Below are positions 60,879-64,000 of a DNA stretch of 64,000 nucleotides, in pieces. This stretch comes from Hemicentrotus pulcherrimus (lineage: Eukaryota > Echinodermata > Echinoidea > Camarodonta > Strongylocentrotidae). Where the stretch lies: assembly GCA_003118195.1 (NCBI GenBank), contig BEXV01000153.1, positions 272,306-336,305 of the forward strand, read 5' to 3'. A program made the translations under genes and the position numbers. The notes under the pieces are model-generated. The model was not told where the DNA came from, did not search any database, and worked only from the letters and a program-made list of their open reading frames with translations. Each line of letters begins with the position of its first letter. The first letter of the stretch is position 1.

Positions 60879-60925
60879 TAGCGGGATTACGGGCGCACGC
60901 CACAACGCCTCTATATCTGTATTTC
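60879..60925 (-). other. Alu-domain-like patch (7SL RNA resemblance)
   Basis: On the minus strand, GTGGCGTGCGCCCGTAATCC followed by CGCTA resembles the start of the 7SL RNA Alu domain (GTGGCGCGTGCCTGTAGTCC with CAGCTA). The differences are mostly transitions. The similarity does not extend on the GCTA side. It could be a short 7SL-derived relic or coincidence. Confidence 0.25.
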
Positions 60926-62018
60926 AACAAAGATATAGGGTTATGGTTCTGGCTGCAATAGGGGTTGAGAGTATATTACGGGTTAGGATTAGGGTTCGAT
61001 CCATGGTTGAATCTTATTGAAATAAAGTCTGAGTACAAAAGCTACATTCACCAAAAGCAAAGATGTGCATTTTTTGTAACGGAATGCTGTAAACTGGGCG
61101 AAAGGAAAGATAGACATCTTGACCTACACGGTATCTGAATGGCCATGATTTATTGTGCAAAGAGGGGAACCCAAGACGCATTTGACGTGCTCGTCTTACC
61201 CGGTGGGAACCGACAGCACCTTATCCCAATAACATGCCCCGGTTAAGAACTTAAACACTTGTGGTTTCAGGTGTAATTGTTTCCTTTAAAAGTAAGATAA
61301 TCATAATTACGACGTAGCAGTATCACCAATGACAAGGGACGCAGTAGTCATCTCTACTGTAATGATATATTGGTTTATCATACAAAGCCCATATCTTTTC
61401 ATTTGATACTTGTATATAAATCAAAGAGGAAAGGTACCCGGAACTACTTTCCGTCTCATGTCTAGCAAATCTATAAATTGCGATAGAGATTTTTCTTCTC
61501 TTGATGGATTCCCGACTTGAATTAAACATCTGGGGTTTGTTTTATTGCGAAAAAAATGTCGCGTTAAGTAAATCAATTTTTGCCCCCCCCCCCTTCCTAC
61601 ACACTTTCCAATAATCATTATTATGATTTCACACACTAATAATTGACCACAAATCACATTGCCAATAGCTGTTAAAAAACATACGTTTATTAAAAAAAAA
61701 ATAAGCAATAAGAATGTAAAAAGACAAGACTTTCTTGAAGGTATTATCTTCCTTTTAGGTCATTGAACACGATCACAAAGACTACCAAGAGATCCATTCG
61801 AGGCGCGTTCAATAGCATCGTGCACCATATATTGGAGTCTGTGGTCCTTACAGCACTTGTACACATCACAATCAATACGTTTTCTTTACATTATGCAATC
61901 ATCATTTGAAATGTATCTGCAATGCATTTGCAATACTAATTGGCCAATCCTTAATTCCCCACTTTTATTTCCCGGAATTTTGTCTAATGAAGATAGTTGT
62001 GTTTGTTTTCCCTTCCAG
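60926..62018. other. No gene seen
   Basis: GGTTAGGATTAGGGTT at 60981..60996 is telomere-like but only two units long. A C run of about 11 bases lies near 61584. The final bases include CTAATGA and a pyrimidine-rich stretch serving the exon at 62019. Confidence 0.45.
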
Positions 62019-62076
62019 CATGCACTCTGTACTGCAGGAGAAGGCAATACTAAACGAAGGCTCAGAAGATGAATTG
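62019..62076 (+). CDS. Candidate internal coding exon (58 nt)
   Basis: A CTAATGA branch-like sequence and a strong pyrimidine tract (GTTTGTTTTCCCTTCCAG) precede the exon, and GTAAGT follows at 62077..62082. Of the three frames only one is open throughout. It needs two bases from the previous exon, then reads 19 codons, MHSVLQEKAILNEGSEDEL, ending in phase 0. The peptide is acidic and hydrophilic, with no membrane segment. I do not recognise it. The required phase equals that left by the exon at 2646..2707 (TC), giving a Ser at the junction. The ATG at bases 2 to 4 might instead be an alternative start. Confidence 0.5.
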
Positions 62077-62079
62077 GTA

Positions 62080-62400
62080 AGTAATACAATAATGATAATG
62101 ATGACAATAATAATTATTATAATGATGATGATGATGACAATGATGATAATAATAATAACTAATATAATGATGATGATGATAATGATGATGGTAATAGTAA
62201 TAATGATACTAATGATAACGATAATAGAAAAATAATATTACCGATAATAATGATATAAAGTACAAAATAATAATAATGCTAATGATATAAAAAGATAATA
62301 ATTATGGTAAAGATAATAAAAAGTGATAATAATTATGATTATACAAATAGTATTATAACAAATAAATAATATAATAATAATCATAAAAACAACAACAATA
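62080..62400. repeat. (ATN)n microsatellite
   Basis: More than 300 bases of ATA, ATG and ATT triplets. It lies at the 3' end of the adjoining minus-strand SINE, matching the ATT/ATC tail of the 36632 copy, so it may have grown from the SINE tail. Confidence 0.9.
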
Positions 62401-62404
62401 GTAG

Positions 62405-62669
62405 TAAGGGCTGTTAGACATGTATATACATACCGCGCACATACTCGTCCAAGTGGATAGTTTAGGTGCTCCAAGCACCCAGCCTTTTGACAACCTATGC
62501 GCATTCACGAGATTACTTCTTACAAATGGTAGCCACTTACGCCACTTGGGTTGAAAGTGGCAAATCCAAATGAAAGCCTTGCCAAAGGTGCCGCTGCTTG
62601 GGACTCGTGCCCTGGACCATTTGATCTTCGATCCGGCGACGTGATCTTCTAGACCACGGCACCTCTGAA
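62405..62669 (-). mobile_element. SINE copy with intact tRNA-like acceptor stem
   Basis: The head (62587..62663) begins GGTGCCG and ends CGGCACC, a perfect 7-bp acceptor stem. It has an A-box-like TGGTCTAGAAG and a decayed B box GGCACGAGTCC. The leader TTTGGCAAGGC and a TGCCACTTTCAACCCAAG segment follow, then a diverged body running to the ATN repeat. This copy best shows the tRNA origin of the family. Confidence 0.82.
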
Positions 62670-63666
62670 CTACAAATGTATAAAATATCATGAACTTGAT
62701 CCGTTGGCCCTGAAGCGAGTTAAGGTCTTACATTACTTTGAAAGTATTTTGATATAATAGTTGTGATTGATGAATTACAATTGATTAGTAAAATCTAATT
62801 TTTAAAGTTGCAAATGTTCCATTTTTCGCGCTTTGAGGAACTATTCTGTGTCCTTTGTTTTGTTTCAAGGTGGGGATAAAGATTTCTCATAAAAACTGGA
62901 AAGAAAAAAATACTTTCTACACAGGCATCACAGATTGTCGTTCTAAATAAACAAATTCTTTGTTAGTTTAGACCAGGCCTTCATTATCATTGCTCCAAAA
63001 TATGAAGCAAATAGGGCCTTGTATATTAGTAGGTGAGCAAGAATCTCAATTATGTGGAGGGTATGTCACTGAAATGTGTTCACAATGCTTTAGGTTACCT
63101 ATCCTGCATAATTCTTGCCTGTGGGCTATTACAAGAACAAAAAGTACATCGAATCATTTCATAAACGCATTTATTGATCTTTCTTTGGAATTCCATTGAT
63201 GGATTCTACTCATGAAAGCTATTTTTAGTAGGGATTTGTTTTGATAATGTCAGGTTTTTCGTGAAGTTTATGTTGATAAGTAGCAGGCATAATGTCCATT
63301 TGAAATACGATTATTACTTTATTCCCTTTGGAATGTTAGAAACAAGCACGTAACTTGAGGTTTCTCAGTGACGAACGGCAAAAATTCTCATGCACCCCGG
63401 ACTTCAATATTCCAGAGGCTGTCCCGAGGGCGAATTCCAGTCTCTTTATTTCATTTCCAATATGATTATGTTTCGAGAGAGAGTTGCGGAAGACAAGTCG
63501 TTTGGAGGTAAACGGGCTTTAGGGATAATTCGAAACATATATGACACGGGTCTTGCTATATTGATCGCAAAGGTAGCCCAGAGGAAATTGATATGGGTTT
63601 ATGAGTTGAACTTGAACGCGGGTGTTATCATCGAGGGGGTTAAGGGGTGGTAGAGTCGCAAAATGT
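62670..63666. other. No gene seen
   Basis: AT-rich, short frames, nothing recognised. Confidence 0.5.
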
Positions 63667-63692
63667 TTTTTTTTTATATATATATATATAAT
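63667..63692. repeat. T run and (TA)n
   Basis: About ten T followed by TA repeats. Confidence 0.9.
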
Positions 63693-64000
63693 GCAGATTT
63701 TGGATTGATGTGTGCCAGAAGCTAAAATGCGGATGTACCTTCCAAAGGTGTGCGTGTGTTTTTATGGTCATGACGGCAAGAACTTTGTAAAAATCGGCAG
63801 TCAAAAGTATGTTTCATATCAATATCCCTGCTGCTTTATTCAACATTCCTTAAACTTTAGAAAGGACACGAATGAATGACACATTTTCCAAAAGTAAATG
63901 TTGATAGAACTTCAGAGATTTGTTTCTTCCAATGTTGCTCCTACTGTTTGCAGCATAACTATCCTCATATCAAAAAAGGATATCATTCCTCCCCCCCCCC
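63693..64000. other. No gene seen; ends in a C run
   Basis: The last 10 bases are C, the same kind of edge seen at the 47.3 kb gap, so the contig may break here. Confidence 0.5.

Noticed and set aside
1..64000. CRISPR array, bacterial operon, prophage or other prokaryotic system
   Set aside because: No regularly spaced short repeats with unique spacers, no ribosome binding sites and no gene density. All evidence points to eukaryotic nuclear DNA.

Overview
The window looks like animal nuclear DNA. It is AT-rich, has no operon-like gene packing, and carries many long (CT)n, (GA)n, (CA)n and (ATN)n microsatellites. It also holds tRNA-derived SINEs, an L1/Tx1-type LINE and several palindrome-ended non-autonomous DNA transposons, plus three assembly gaps (21, 478 and 312 N). 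The SINE has a tRNA-like head, a body with a conserved TGCCACTCTCCACC-type segment, and a GCGCTATATAA-type tail followed by ATT repeats. That design, and the number of foldback elements, fits a marine invertebrate such as a sea urchin or related deuterostome. This is inferred from style, not from a recognised gene.

The only long open frame is the reverse transcriptase half of a 5'-truncated LINE at 32587..34791 on the minus strand. It sits between two (TA)n tracts. No complete host protein gene is visible. Two short segments have convincing exon signals, both on the plus strand: a start exon at 2646..2707 ending in GTAAGT, and an internal exon at 62019..62076 with a strong pyrimidine tract, AG acceptor and GTAAGT donor. 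The first ends in a split codon (TC) and the only frame open through the second needs exactly two bases from the previous exon. They could therefore be consecutive exons of one gene with an intron of about 59 kb, in which case most of the window is intron.

Layout: 1..3300 holds a CT/CA microsatellite and the candidate first exon. 3373..3592 is a TAA-flanked MITE. 6725..7430 is a tandem repeat of about 205 bp, one copy of which holds a 97-bp foldback element with a clean empty site in the neighbouring copy. 9193..9765 has a TTAA-flanked element (family T1) and a SINE head. 10776..13455 has G-rich and purine tracts, a MITE with 48-bp inverted repeats, a SINE tail and a 20-bp palindrome. 15..26 kb is mostly unannotatable DNA with purine or pyrimidine tracts, two weak open frames and one pair of CT-associated repeats. 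29.3..39.4 kb is the densest transposon zone: SINE copies, the LINE, and a TTAA-flanked MITE whose end was hit by a SINE. 39.4..54.3 kb is sparse apart from palindromes and fragments. 54.3..58.4 kb has a hAT-like element and two more T1 copies. 60.7..62.7 kb has a GT repeat, a 7SL/Alu-like patch, the internal exon and another SINE with its tail microsatellite.

There is no CRISPR array, no rRNA gene and no confident free-standing tRNA gene. Most short open frames are chance readings, many of them translations of microsatellites.
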